Below are positions 24,506-37,200 of a DNA stretch of 64,000 bases, piece by piece (position 1 is the stretch's first letter; each line of letters opens with the position of its first letter). The stretch is taken from the NCBI RefSeq assembly GCF_030272615.1, contig NC_081414.1:913393648-913457647 (forward strand). The letters run 5' to 3'. The position numbers were made by a program, and so were the translations under genes. Origin of the DNA: Cryptomeria japonica. Taxonomy: Eukaryota > Streptophyta > Pinopsida > Cupressales > Cupressaceae. The notes under the pieces were generated by a model. That model worked only from the letters and a program-made list of their open reading frames with translations, made no database searches and was not told where the DNA came from.

Positions 24506-25585
24506 TGGAATCAGTGTTGTGCAGTTTACAAATTTATTTAGCTGATTCTTAAACCACCTGATGCATAAGAATGAAGGTAAAATGCAGAAACATAAAGCAA
24601 TCAACCACACAACCATAACACAAAGATTTTTATGTGGAAACCCGGAAAGGGAAAAGCCACGGTGGGATTTGAGCCCACAATATTATTATGCTATGGCCAG
24701 AAGTATGATAATATTACAAGGGGAATGCACTTGCATTTAGGCACACTGTTCAAATACAAAAGGGCTACAACTCGGAGGAAGGCTCACTGGCTTACATGTG
24801 ATTACAATAATGAATGAACTGAAGAATAACATCTATATATGCTAAAAAGTAGTTTCGGTTAGGCTTTGATTAACTTCTGCAACTGATTTGTCTATCTGCT
24901 TTGTTTTCCTGCACTGTCATACACCAGAGCACCAAAACCTTCAATCACATTCACCAACCTTTGCAAATTCACTCAAAGACTTATTACACTTCTCTCATAT
25001 CTCAAAATACTCAAATGAATCGGTCTTATATACCCGCACCAACAAAATTAATATTTTTCCATGTTGGCTTCCAAAACTGCATAACACGCAACATGAAACG
25101 TGTAAGCTTAAGTCGGCTCAATCCGTCCACAAATCCATATGCGTACCTAATAAAAATGATAACAAGCTTCATACAAGTCGACCCAAACTCCTCGAACACG
25201 AAATCAATCACCGAAATGAACTCAAGAATTCCACACCACACATTACATCAAAATAGCTCTGTTCTAACTGAATTACCGGATACCGGACCTTCAATCTTGC
25301 TCATGAATCAACACTGGATATCAGGATCACAAGATAAGTTACCTCGAACCTCGAATCATTTGTCTTTATCACCACAACCAAAGTTACCCAATCAAAATCG
25401 AGATATGCACATTGTACACATGCTCCATCGGTTACTGTGTTCCACCTTCTAGACTTATGCCTTATGAACAATATGTCTTTCGGAAAATCAAATCTATATA
25501 CACTGGATGTGATTTCTGAATTGGGTTGCCATCAATGACAACTCCTAAGCATCAATCTTCACCAGAAAAGTGTCTCTTGCCAGCA
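24506..25585 (-). repeat. 3' LTR of the non-autonomous element
   Basis: 1080 bp, similar to 31544-32662 along its whole length. It contains the hairpin-capable module at about 24,632-24,664 (GTGGAAACCC facing CCACGGTGGG). Confidence 0.85.
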
Positions 25586-25599
25586 ATCTCCCCCTTTGG
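25586..25599 (-). other. Polypurine tract
   Basis: On the minus strand, CAAAGGGGGAGAT abuts the TG of the LTR, fixing orientation. A second purine run, AAAGGGGGAGAG, lies about 135 bp further inside. Confidence 0.75.
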
Positions 25600-25908
25600 C
25601 ATTGATGCCAACACTGTGAAAAATGAACTGTACACTCAAGATTGCAAAAATCCAAAATTCCAAACTCACCAAGAATCTACAAGCCCCCCCGAGAATTTGC
25701 ACCATTTTTCACTTTGCTCTCTCCCCCTTTGATAGCAATGCCAAATATAGGAATCTGTCAAAACTTATATACAAGGATATGTACAGTTGCTCACAAAAAA
25801 ATGAAAATATTTGCAAAAATTGTCCTTAGGGACAACAAGTGGTTATCCCATGCCCTCTTCAAACTCTCCAAAATATTGATCATCCCATTGAAAAGATATG
25901 CAAGCATC

Positions 25909-26956
25909 TCTGCTCCCTATTTGTCTGCTAGAACACTCTGATTCAAAGTATCCTTAGCATCTTGCATGCTACTCATCAGAGAATCTATTCGGGGAGTGAT
26001 AAGACTCCTCACTTCTCCTACTCTATCCAAAATTCTACCCTTCTCTTGATTTAAACTCTTAATCTTATCCAATATACTCAAAACTTGTGGTTCAAAATTA
26101 CTGGCCGTGATTGACTGAGGTGCATATGAATGAGATATGCTAGCAAGCTGGCCTTCACATTCTCTTATTTTCTAATCAATGTCTATAGTAAAATTAGGCA
26201 AAATTAGACATGACTTGTATATATGACCACCTTCATCTAATGCATCTTGAATACCCTTCATAGTAGTTACTAAGCTTACCTTATGATCCTCAATCATCTT
26301 CAAAAATGTTTTCAATCTCATAACATTAAACTAATTCAAGCTCTAACATTTGCTACCTTCTCCAAAGATTCAAAATGAGATTCTACAACATTCAACATAC
26401 TTTTAAGCTTACCAGATGGATTATTTGCCAAGTCTGCTCCCTATTTGTCTGCTAGAACACTCTGATTCAAAGTATCCTTAGCATCTTGCATGCTACTCAT
26501 CAGAGAATCTATTCGGGGAGTGATAAGACTCCTCACTTCTCCTACTCTATCCAAAATTCTACCCTTCTCTTGATTTAAACTCTTAATCTTATCCAATATA
26601 CTCAAAACTTGTGGTTCAAAATTACTGGCCGTGATTGACTGAGGTGCATATGAATGAGATATGCTAGCAAGCTGGCCTTCACATTCTCTTATTTTCTAAT
26701 CAATGTCTATAGTAAAATTAGGCAAAATTAGACATGACTTGTATATATGACCACCTTCATCTAATGCATCTTGAATACCCTTCATAGCAGTTACTAAACT
26801 TACCTTATGATTCTCAATCATCTTCAAAAATGTTTTCAATCTCATAACATTAAACTAATTCAAGCTCTAACATTTGCTACCTTCTCCAAAGATTCAAAAT
26901 GAGATTCTACAACATTCAACATACTTTTAACCTTACCAGATGGATTATTTGCTAAG
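25909..26956 (-). repeat. 524-bp tandem duplication inside the non-autonomous element
   Basis: 25909-26432 and 26433-26956 are nearly identical head-to-tail copies, both starting TCTGCTCCCTATTTGTCTGC and ending TACCAGATGGATTATTTGC. Only a few differences are seen, so the duplication is much younger than the element's LTR divergence. Confidence 0.92.
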
Positions 26957-28942
26957 TCCGGTTTGAAAGATGGCAAAATTTTCTCCAATACATCTACTGC
27001 CAATGTTATTAACTCTTTGTCTGCGTTATGTGACTTAAGTAAGTCCTCACTAGCTTTAGCTTGTGCAAGATTTTCTAGCTTCAATGCTTGAATAAGAGAT
27101 AAGGAACTCAAATCAACACGCCCTTGACCAAAATCATCAGAATCAGTAGCAATCTATTTTCCTTTGTTAGCTACAGTGTCTCTTGCCATTGTTACTGGAG
27201 CCTGATCATCCTTGTCCTCTCCTTTCTCCTTTCCTGCTACCTCTGCACTTGCATCTTTACCATCATCCTCACCCTTCTCTGCATCATCTTTTCCCTTTTC
27301 CCCATCAATTGACTCCTCAACCGCCTTTTCCAAAACAACTTCTACCACCGGAGGGTCCTGTACAACTTCATTGGAGTTATTATCATTAGCATTATCAGAA
27401 TCATCTACAACTGTGGTTTGTTCATTTGATTGTCCCTCCAGAATGATGTTCTGAGATGATTAATCTTTTTTCTTATCAAGAACGACTGCATGCACTTCCG
27501 AAATAGATGTATCCTGTGATTTCTCTCTCAGTTGAGTGTCATCATGTGTTGGATTCACATCATAACTCTGATCTATCAAAAATTGTCTCAAAATTGTTTC
27601 GATCTCCTTAGTCACCTCATCTATTTTGCCGAGCATAAGTTTATTGACTCTCTTCTTACTTCAGAATCTTTCCTTAGCAAGCTTTAACAATCTAATGGCT
27701 TCAGTTTTAGAAATGATAAAGGATAAGTTTACTAATACATGCTCCTTTATTATTTGATCCTCTAAACGTGCTATATGCCTCCTTGCATCCAAAATGTCAT
27801 ACATGCTTTTGGGTATCATGGATGATAATTATATTAATGCTTTACTATAAACATCCATGTACTGAACAACTGCTTCTTCTATAGCTCTTTGATCTTTATC
27901 ATCAAAATTTTCATAGTATATAGGTAGATTCTTCAAGTTACCATCCTTAAGTACTTCATCAATTATTTATTTTAGAGTCATTGGGGGCACAACATCATAT
28001 GTACCTTCAACTTTTATGGATTTCAGAGCTTCATCCGATTTTGAATTTTGCTTCTTGCTCGCTCTGGCTCTACCAGATTGCTCAACTTCTGATTTTGACT
28101 TCTTGGTAGGCTGGGCTCCATCGAATTGAGGCTTCTTCACTACTCTGGCATAGGTAGTTGTCTTCTTTACCTCTTTCACCATTTCGTCAGATTCATTTTC
28201 AACATCCTCAGCAGTGGCTGCAACATATTCTCTTTGAGATTTCTCCTTCTTCCTTTTCTTAGCTCCACTGGTTGACTTGGCTTGAGGCTTGGGTGAAGGA
28301 ATAGGCTTTTGAACACCAGAGGTAGGTGTAGACTGAGATTGCCTTGGCTTTGATTGCTTCGGAGGAGTGGAGACCAGTTTTGCCTTCTTAGGCTTTACCA
28401 TATCTTCCTTCTTCAGTATGTTTTGCTCCCTAGCCCTCTGCACAACCTCTTTTGAAATACCCATTTGTTCAGCAAGCTCTTCAACATCCTTTCTGACTTT
28501 TCTCTTTCTAGCCATTTCAGTAAATTCCTTATGCAAGCCAAGATCTTTCTCTTTATATGTACTGAACCTTTCCTCCTTCTCATCCACCAGTTGATTCAAT
28601 AGGTGTTGAGCATATGCATCAAGTCTATTTGCATCCACCTCATACCCCATGGGAATGAACCAAACAGTTCTAGGCTCAACTGCCTCCATATGACATTGAT
28701 CCTTGTCAACTATAAAGCAAATTGTTTTTTCATATTTTTCAACAATATCTTTCAGAATCCTCTCTGCTTTGCATCATCGCTTGAAATGATTTAAAGTAAC
28801 CCCACAAAGCAGTTTTTGGTGCTACAATATCACCCGATCCCTGCAAACCTCCCTTGATTTGGACTGCCACCAGTTTATCATTAGCCCATTGAACTCTTCC
28901 TATTCCAGGGATTTCATTCAAGAAATAAAGTTATAAATAGAC

Positions 28943-30317
28943 TGATGCAATGAAAACGAGGATTAGTGGAAAACCAATATGAGTTCATCTAAATAACATG
29001 CTCAACCACAAACATAATGAACTCAAACCCTTTCAAAACATATCAAGAAAGATAAGTTAAACAAGAAGCTAGCTAGGAAATGAACAAAACAAAATGAACT
29101 TCTCCATGATGCTCCCTATGCCATGTCTCTTCCTTGTCCTCCTCCTCTCCAAGATCCCGCTTCTATTTGATGTATGCCCTCAGTTTGAGCACTTAGCACA
29201 AAATGGATGTCAAATGGAGGATGGGAGATGGTAGATTGTGTCAAGTGTTAAATAAGGATGCAAATGAAGTATTCGAGGCTAAATAGTAATTCCAACTAGT
29301 GGAAAGGCTAAAGCATAATACAAAAGGGCTTCCTACCAAAACACTCAAATTCTAAATAACAATGATAATGCATAGATAAGTCCTATGTGTGTGTATCTGT
29401 CCCAATAATGAAGGAATGAGCTCTATTTATAGATGAAATGGGCAAATGAAGGGTTGAGATTGAGTTGATTGAGGAAGGGTTGGGATTGCTTGAGGAAGTG
29501 GTGATCCTCAATCCACGTGCTCCCATTCAAGCCAATCACATGTTGACACGTGTCAACAAGGGAAGGTTTGAGAGGAAAGGGAAAAAACATTTATTACTTG
29601 AGACATGAAGGTTACCCTAGGTGGTTTGGTTAGGGTTAGGTTAGTGGATAAAGCTTTTATCCAAAGGATAAACTCTTGTGCAAGGGTTAAAGTATAACCA
29701 TCGTCAAAGCAATGAATGATTGAAGAGACCCATGAGTTAAATGGAATGGTTAAGTTTAGAGACAAAGTCTCTAACCAAGGGTCAAGGTTGAGTTAACCAT
29801 TAATGGTTATGTAATAGCCTTACAAGTTTGGAAGACTTTGGAGGTTATCTTGTTGAAGAAATAAAGTTTTTAATGCTTTATGAAGACTTTGCATATTTTT
29901 GAGAAGTGACCTTTTCTTAAGGAACATGCAATTTTTTAAGGGGTAATTAGGCAAATAGGAAGGGGTTAGAAGAGTCTAGAAGAAGGGTTAGTGTGCAACT
30001 TGCATTTTCTAGAAAGTGCAACTGGGTGAGGGTTTTAGGGATTTAAATAAATATTTAAATGTGAGAGATAGGATTTTAGGGATTTTAAATAAATGTTGAT
30101 TTATTTAAATGTGGAGAGGGGTTAATTAAACAAATATACTTTAATTATTTAATTAATTGTCAAGACATGGTTTAATGAATTAAATCAAATAAATTGAATA
30201 ATTATTTTTAATTAATAGAAGAGGGTTAGGGTAATTTAATTAATTGTCGATCAATGGTTAAATAATCAAATAAATGTTGTATTCATTTAATTAAGCGAAT
30301 GAATTTGGGTGTCTACA
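28943..30317 (-). repeat. Solo LTR of the Tat/Ogre-type gypsy family
   Basis: On the minus strand it begins TGTAGACACCC at 30317 and ends TTGCATCA at 28943, with near-matching flanks TAGAC and CAGAC as a probable 5-bp target duplication. Its middle matches the 3' LTR at 10391, including the CATTCATTGCTTTGACGATG and AAAGCTTTATCC blocks and the TATA box. It interrupts the long ORF of the surrounding element. No internal gypsy sequence remains, as expected after recombination between LTRs. Confidence 0.75.
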
Positions 30318-31543
30318 CAGACAATCAAAGAACCAAAGTTTCTTATCTTGTTTTATCTTCTTCAGGTTTCCCATTAGCTCACTGAGAAGTACTCCACATA
30401 GATCATACTTTTTGTCTTCCTTTAGCATTAGATAAGCTGCAAATATAGCAGTGTCAGATACTAAATTCTATCTACTAGACTGATACACCTTATATCCCGT
30501 TACCATTGAGACAAATCTCACATCGTTCTCTATGATATCGCTAATTGTCATCGACCTACTGTCATGTTGGGATTCTGTAACCGCATTCATTGTTGTGTTC
30601 TGAACTTTCTTCAGATCGGGGATCTCACCGGTTGCATTCAAATAGGTTACCGCTTGAATGACTTGCTTGTCTAGCTATACAAACTCATTGTGGATTCGAC
30701 TCAGGATATATCTTACCCATTCAGGTTCATCAAACATCGGAAAATGAAAAAATTGGATAAAACCCTTGTCCTGCAATGATTTGAATTTGGGCTTCAGATT
30801 CCCCATTCCATCCATCATATGCTTGGTATATAGTGATAGCATGTTCACATTTCCAAGCTCCTCGATGTTACAATGGATATATGCCCTAATATCTTCATTA
30901 TGTAGCACACCATATGGTACAGAGGAAAATGCACCTTCTGGATCATCTTCAATGGATTTGAATGGATATCGCTTGAATACGGGCCTTGTTGTCTCAGTAA
31001 TCTCAACCACCAATGGAGTTGCAACACCAGATGCAGATGCCATTTTGAAATTAGGGTATGAAAAATAGTTCGAGCACGAATAATTACCTTCTCAAATTCA
31101 ACTGGATGCTAGGATTCATTGATTGATTGCTTCAAGCTTGGTTATCACTCCTCTATTTCATTCGCCTTGCTCTTCGTCTCTTACTCTTCGTTCACAATGT
31201 GAAGAATGACTGATTGAAATGCTTTTTTATTTACCAAAAACCTAAGTTTAAATTGTAATAAATGCACAACCCTAAAAGCTTTCCAGATACCCCGCTTCTC
31301 AAGAATTCATCACCGGATACTCAGATAGGCATGCAATCTTCCGGATATCAACTGCATAGCGAATCTCTTCCATTTGCAACCATCCTCGACCGGTTACAAA
31401 TCTCCGAAAGGGTTTTTTAAAGTTTTGGATGAAAAGCTTCCCCCTAAGGCATTTGGCCTTAGTTACCGGATGAGGTTCCAATACCGGAATCAAGTGTGCA
31501 GCCATTTTGAACATTTAAATCTTCCTTCTTAACCCACATCTTC

Positions 31544-32662
31544 TGGAATCAATGTTCTACAATTTATAATTTTTTTAAGCTGATTCTTAAACCACTAGAT
31601 GCATAAGAATGAAGGTAAAATGCATAAACATAAAGCAATCAACCACACAACCATAACACCAAGATTTTTACATGGAAACCCGAAAAGGGAAAAACCACGG
31701 TGGGATTTGAACCCACAATATTATTATACTATGGCCATAAGTATGATAATATTACATAAGGGGAATGCACTTGCATTCAGACACACTTCCTAGAGCTCAT
31801 TGCTCAAACAAAAGGGTTACAACCTGGAGGAAGGCTCATTGCCTTACATACGATTACAATTTGATTACAATAATGAATGAACTGAAGAATAGCATCTATA
31901 TATGCAAAAAAGAAGTTCTGGTTAGGCACTGATTAGCTTCTGCAACTGATATGTCCGTCTGCTCTGTTTTCTTGCACTGTCATACACCAGAGCACCAAAA
32001 CCTTCAATCACATTCACCAACCTTCGCAAATTCGCTCATAAAGACTTCTTACACTTCTCTCATATCTCAAAATACTCAAATGAATTGGTCTTATATATCC
32101 GCACCAACAAAATGAATCTTTTTCTATGTCGGTTTTTAAAAACCGCATAACATGCAACATGAAACGTGTAACCTTAAGTCAGCTCAATACATCCACAAAT
32201 CCATATGCGGACCTAAATAGAATGATAACAAGCTTCATACAAGTCAGTTCAAACTCCTCAAACACCAAATCAATCACCGAAATCAACTCAACAATTCTGC
32301 ACCACACGTTACACCAAAATAGCTCTGTTCTAACTAAATTACTGGATATCATACCTTCAATCTCACTCATGAATCAACATCGAATATTAGGATCACAAGA
32401 TAAGATGCCTCAAAATTTGAATCATCTGTCTTTATCACCACAACCAAAGTTACCCAATCAAAATCAAGATATGCACATTATACACATGCTCCACCGGTTA
32501 TTGTATTCCACCTTCTAGACTTATGCCTTATGAACAATATGTCTTTTTATAAATCAAATCTATATACACCGGATGTGATTTCTGAACTGGGTAGCAATCA
32601 ATGACAATTCCTAAGCATCAATCAAGTATCAATCTTCTCAGGAATGGTGTCTTTTGCCAACA
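31544..32662 (-). repeat. 5' LTR of the non-autonomous element
   Basis: 1119 bp, partner of 24506-25585. It begins TGTTGGCAAAAGACACC on the minus strand and carries the same hairpin-capable module at about 31,671-31,704. Confidence 0.85.
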
Positions 32663-33283
32663 TGTATGACATATTTGTTATCTAAAAGTAATGCCATGAT
32701 GCTTGGGTCAAAAGGATTAAATACCCTCTTGGATGCCTATGATATAGCTGTTGCCTTACAGAATGATTTGATTCAAGTAAGAAGGTTGGCTCCTTGATCC
32801 ACCACACTCTTATTCCCAAATATAAAACTTGCTTATCAACCTCCTTCCAATCCATGACCTACAACCTCCCAACTAATAATTAACACCATCCCAATGCCAA
32901 TATCTAAGCCAACCCTAAAGTATCACTTTTTTGAGCTAACACCCTTAAGTTAGCTTGACAAGATGTGAAATTTTATTGGAAGTGTGTCCAATAATGTCAT
33001 TATTCTCAAAAGGCAACATAATGTATACCGGTGCACATTTAAAAATAACCAATGCCTCCAATGCAACAATATAATTCCTATTCAAATTAGGGCTACATGC
33101 CTTTTCAAAATTAATTAAAACAAATACTAGAGGTTGAAATTCAACCTAATAAAGTGTCTAATCAATCCTTGAACCAATTTATTCCTATGGAGCTTGCTCT
33201 CTAGCGAATTCCTTACAACCCCATCAAAGAGTTGACAATAATGCAAAACAATAATGTTGAGAGGCCTATATTGTGGTGCTATC
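32663..33283 (+). other. Left part of an eroded gypsy fragment split by the copia element
   Basis: Low-quality coding-like sequence continuing on the far side of the copia insertion at 39304. No domain is recognisable in this part. I assign it to the same old element as the protease and RNase H remnants on the right, with modest confidence. Confidence 0.35.
33279..33283. repeat. Target site duplication CTATC (left) of the copia element
   Basis: CTATC directly before the LTR start at 33284 is repeated exactly at 39299-39303 after the other LTR. Confidence 0.95.
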
Positions 33284-34177
33284 TGTAAGGAAGTTAAGTA
33301 GCGGAAACATCTTCCTACACTAACCTTGAGAGGAGGGTAATGCAAAACTTTTTCAGATCGTTACAACAGTTACAGAAAATAGAAATAGATATAATAGCAT
33401 TCATACCACAACACAGTGATTTACGTGGGGAAAACCCTTTCGGGAGAAAAACCCCACCCTCCAAAAGCAGCTCAATATTTTATTCAGCAATCAAAAACAG
33501 ATTACAACATACTTGCAGAGCAAGCTCTTCGCAGGAGTAGCACTAATCAGAGATTCAGAGGCAACTCAATAGCCATAAGACTCTTACACACAACCTCTAT
33601 CTCTCACACCTCATAAATAGGAGATACAATACAAGAAACCATCAAACGGTATTACAAAACCATGGGCTAAAACCACCCAATAAGGTGTAGCCGACCTTAT
33701 CTCCCTTCTAGATGCCCTATGACATGTTAAAGCACACATCAACACGTGTCGCTCCCTTTTACAGCTCATTTATGTATCCGATACAAATTATTTTTCCTAT
33801 TTCAGGAGTACAAACTTCCGGAGGCCATAACTTGAGAACCGGGTGTCCGATTGACGAACCGTTTGAAGCGCCGGAAAGCTCGCGAAGCGCTCTATCACCT
33901 CGTAACCCGCTTTGCCGGTTACGGCCACTTTTCAAGGCGTTTCGGAGCCTCTAAAGTCCCCAAAATTAAGTTTAAATATTTTATTGCACCCCTCCAAGAT
34001 GAAAACTTTAATATCTTCAAAACTAGCTGTGACCTTGCGACGAAACTTTACCGGAATGCTTATCTAGCCAACCAGAAGCTTCAGGGAGAATTTCGCACCA
34101 TTTCGTGCTCAAATGAAAACTTACTATAAATAGTAACCTCGCATAAATGCAAGGTTGAGACACCATTTTTCCCAACA
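33284..34177 (-). repeat. 3' LTR of the copia element
   Basis: 894 bp, TG...CA termini (TGTTGGGAAAAATGG...CTTCCTTACA on the minus strand). It contains the conserved hairpin-capable module at 33422-33460 and an unusually CpG-rich block at about 33,815-33,950. Confidence 0.95.
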
Positions 34178-34192
34178 AATCTCCCACTTGTC
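34178..34192 (-). other. Polypurine tract of the copia element
   Basis: AAGTGGGAGATT on the minus strand directly before the 3' LTR. Confidence 0.8.
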
Positions 34193-34233
34193 GAACACCT
34201 TGCAAGAGCGGAAGGGAATGTCAACACAATGAA

Positions 34234-37200
34234 TCAATTGCTAGGGGCCATAAGGCCCATAGACTCTGAACACCATTTGAACTTCTTTGTGCTCACAGCC
34301 TTAGTTAAAGCATCTACAACATTCATCAAAGTTTCCACCTTAACTAGCTTCACCCTACCATCTTCGACCATATCTCTAACAAAATGATACTGAACATCAA
34401 TATGTTTGGTCCGGGCATGAAATGTCGGGTTCTTAGCTAGGCTAATTGCACTCTGACTATCACAGTAAACTGTCACTGTACCTTGTTTTATTCCAATATC
34501 TGAACACAGTCTCTTAAGCCAAATGGCCTCTTTACAAGCATGAGTAGCTGCCATATACTCTGCTTCAGTAGTGGATAAAGCAACCACAGCCTGTCGCTTA
34601 CTCATCCAACTAATTGCACCACCAAACAAAGTAAACACATAAGCACTGGTGGATCTTCTGCTATCAATATCACCTGCCCAATCTGAATCCACATAACCAT
34701 GGATATCAAGGGAAGTCATGTCTCCAACTGAATTACCATGATAACACAAAGAATACTCTGAAGTACCCTTCATATATCTGAAGACTCTTTTGACTGCATC
34801 CCAATGAACTCTACCAGGATTAGACATATATCTAGAAAGTACTCCCACTGCTTGGGCAATGTCTGGTCTAGTACAGACCATAGCATACATCAAGCTTCCA
34901 ACCGCACTCTGGTAAGGCACTCTGCTCATGTCTTCCATCTCCAATGGGGATGTAGGACAATCTGAAATAGATAGTTTCGTTCCAACTGTAAGAGGAACAC
35001 TCAATGGTCTACAATTCTGCATGTTGAACCTCTGCAACACTGAATTCACATACTTACTCTGGCCTAGCCATAGCTTTCTGTTCACCCTATCTCTTCTAAT
35101 TTCCATCCCAAGAATGTGCTTTGCTGCACCAAGATCTTTCATTTCAAATTTAGCAGCGAGCTGAGACTTCAGTTCTGAAATCATACCTTTCCCTTTGCCA
35201 ATGAATAACATATCATCAACATACAATGCAATGAATAAGAAATGATCACCATAAGATTTATAATAAACACAGTGATCTGATTTAGAACGTTCAAATCCCA
35301 AACTCAACACATATGTATCAAATTTCTGGTACCACATCCTAGGACTTTGTTTGAGGCCATACAAAGATTTCTTCAATTTACAGACCAAATTACTTTTGCC
35401 TTTCACCACATAGTGCTCCGGCTGTGTCATATAAATATCTTCCTCCAAATCACCATGAAGGAAAGCAGTTTTCACATCCATTTGCTCAACCTCTAAATCA
35501 TAAGCAGTAGCAATAGAAAGCAAAAATCTAATGGACGTCATTTTTGCAACAGGAGAAAATATCTCACCGTAATCAACACCCTCAACCTGAGAGTAGCCTT
35601 TTGCAACCAACCTTGCTTTATACTTCTCAATGCTTCCATCTGAACCAATCTTTTTCTTGAACACCCATTTACAACCAACAGGTTTTCGTCCTTCAGGCAA
35701 TGGTACAAGATCCCATGTATCATTCTTTTTCAAAGCTACCATTTCTTCCTCCATAGCAATCTTCCAGGATTTTGCATCATTCATACCTAATGCCTCTTCT
35801 ACAGATTTCGGTTCATCCACACTAGTATTCAGAGCAAAAATACATCTCCAATCATCAGGTGAATACCTTTCAGGTGGTTGTCTATGTCTTGTAGACCTTC
35901 AAACAAGCTGAGTTGGAGGTTCTTCCTCCTCTTCTGAAGATTCAGAGCTAGACGAGCTCTCCTCAAATTCTTGCCTATCTAGGGGTCTCGATTCAACTCT
36001 TTCAGGTGTAGAAGGAAGTTGAATCACATCTTCTTTTTTAGTCTGTTCTGGCTGCAATGTAACAGAAGGAGACTTAATTTCTCTAAAAATAACACTTCTA
36101 CTGTGAATTACCTTTTGTGCAACAGGGTCCCAAAGCTTGTATCCTTTCACACCATAACTATACCCGATGAAGATACATTTCACAGCCTTGTTCTCCAACT
36201 TTGTTCGCTTCTCCTTTGGCACATGTGCATATGCCTCGCAACCAAAAACTCTAAGATGTCTCAATGAAGGCTTGTGACCTGACCATGCTTCCATAGGCGT
36301 TTTATCAACAAGAGCTGATGTAGGAGACCTGTTAATCAGGTAGCAAGCAGTGGCAACAGCTTCAGCCCAAAACTTTTGTTCGAGACCAGCACCACTCAAC
36401 ATACTCCTAGCCTTCTCCATCAGTGTCCTGTTCATTCTTTCTGTAACTCCATTCTGCTGTGGAGAATACGGAGTTGTCTTCTACCTATTAATTCCACAGT
36501 CTTTACAGAATCTATCAAAATCATTAGAGCAAAACTCACCGCCATTATCAGTTCTCAAACATTTTATTTTCTTTCCAGTCTGCAACTCAACCATTGCTTT
36601 AAATTCTTTAAAACGACTAAAAATTTCAGATTTACTCTTTAGAAAATATACCCATGTCCTTCTACTAAAATCATCAATAAATGAAACATAATATGTGGAT
36701 TTTCCAATCGAAGAGACATCTATTGGACCAAACACATCAGAATGAATAAGATCCAAAACACCACAAGTTTTATGAGAACTCGAGTAAAACTGAACGCGGT
36801 TTTGTTTTCCATAAATGCAATGCTCACAGAAATCAAAGTCAAGATTACAATCATTCAAACCTTCAACAAGATTTTTATTTTTCAAGGTCCTTAGACCCTT
36901 TTCTCCAATGTGGCCAAGTCTCTGGTGCCATAACATAGTCTTCTCTGCAGGTAACTTTGCTTCAGACGAAAGAGCACCCTTAGGTACCCAAAAACCATTT
37001 CCATCTGCTGAAGGTGAAACCTTCAAATCTTCCAATGAAGTATCCGTAGATTTACTTTTTACAGAAGTGCTATGACACTCAATAGTGTATGCTTCAAGCT
37101 TATACAAAGTGCCAAACCTGACACCTCTAGCAACTACCATAGCACCCTTAATCATCTTACATTCTGTTTCAGAAAAGACTACCTGCACACCCGCATCTAT

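Larger units (their letters stand above)
25700..31043 (-). pseudogene. Unrecognised long ORF carried by the non-autonomous LTR element
   Basis: Minus-strand coding blocks suggest a single large protein gene. Its beginning (MASASGVATPLVVEITETT, from 31043) leads into a globular region with WVRYILSRIHNEFV and VRFVSMVTGYKVYQ. After the solo LTR insertion comes NEIPGIGRVQWANDKLVAVQ, then at about 28,690-27,970 a basic, Pro/Ser/Lys-rich tail (KPKKAKL, PKQSKPRQSQSTPTSG, KKRKKEKSQ) that looks like a nuclear-localised linker. Towards 27,350-26,860 there is an acidic stretch and a helical, possibly coiled-coil region (SLIQALKLENLAQAKA). I recognise no gag, protease or polymerase motif and cannot name the family; captured host gene, envelope-like ORF and plant-transposon-type protein are all possible. 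It is not intact. Confidence 0.55.
24506..32662 (-). mobile_element. Non-autonomous LTR element with a large non-gag ORF remnant
   Basis: Two direct repeats (24506-25585 and 31544-32662) flank about 6 kb whose coding remnants all lie on the minus strand. On that strand the LTRs begin TGYTGGCAARAGACAC and end TGATTCCA, and a polypurine tract (CAAAGGGGGAGAT) precedes the 3' LTR. No gag, reverse transcriptase or integrase is visible; the inside instead carries a long unfamiliar ORF. LTRs differ at roughly 8% of positions by eye, so insertion is older than that of the 33284 copia element. No clean target duplication or initiator-Met primer site was found. A solo LTR sits inside. LTR termini resemble SIRE-like copia LTRs. 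The element is broken in roughly ten places, besides the insertion. Confidence 0.75.

Noticed and set aside
30766-31068. Plus-strand frame of 100 codons
   Set aside because: Shadow of the minus-strand ORF start of the non-autonomous element.
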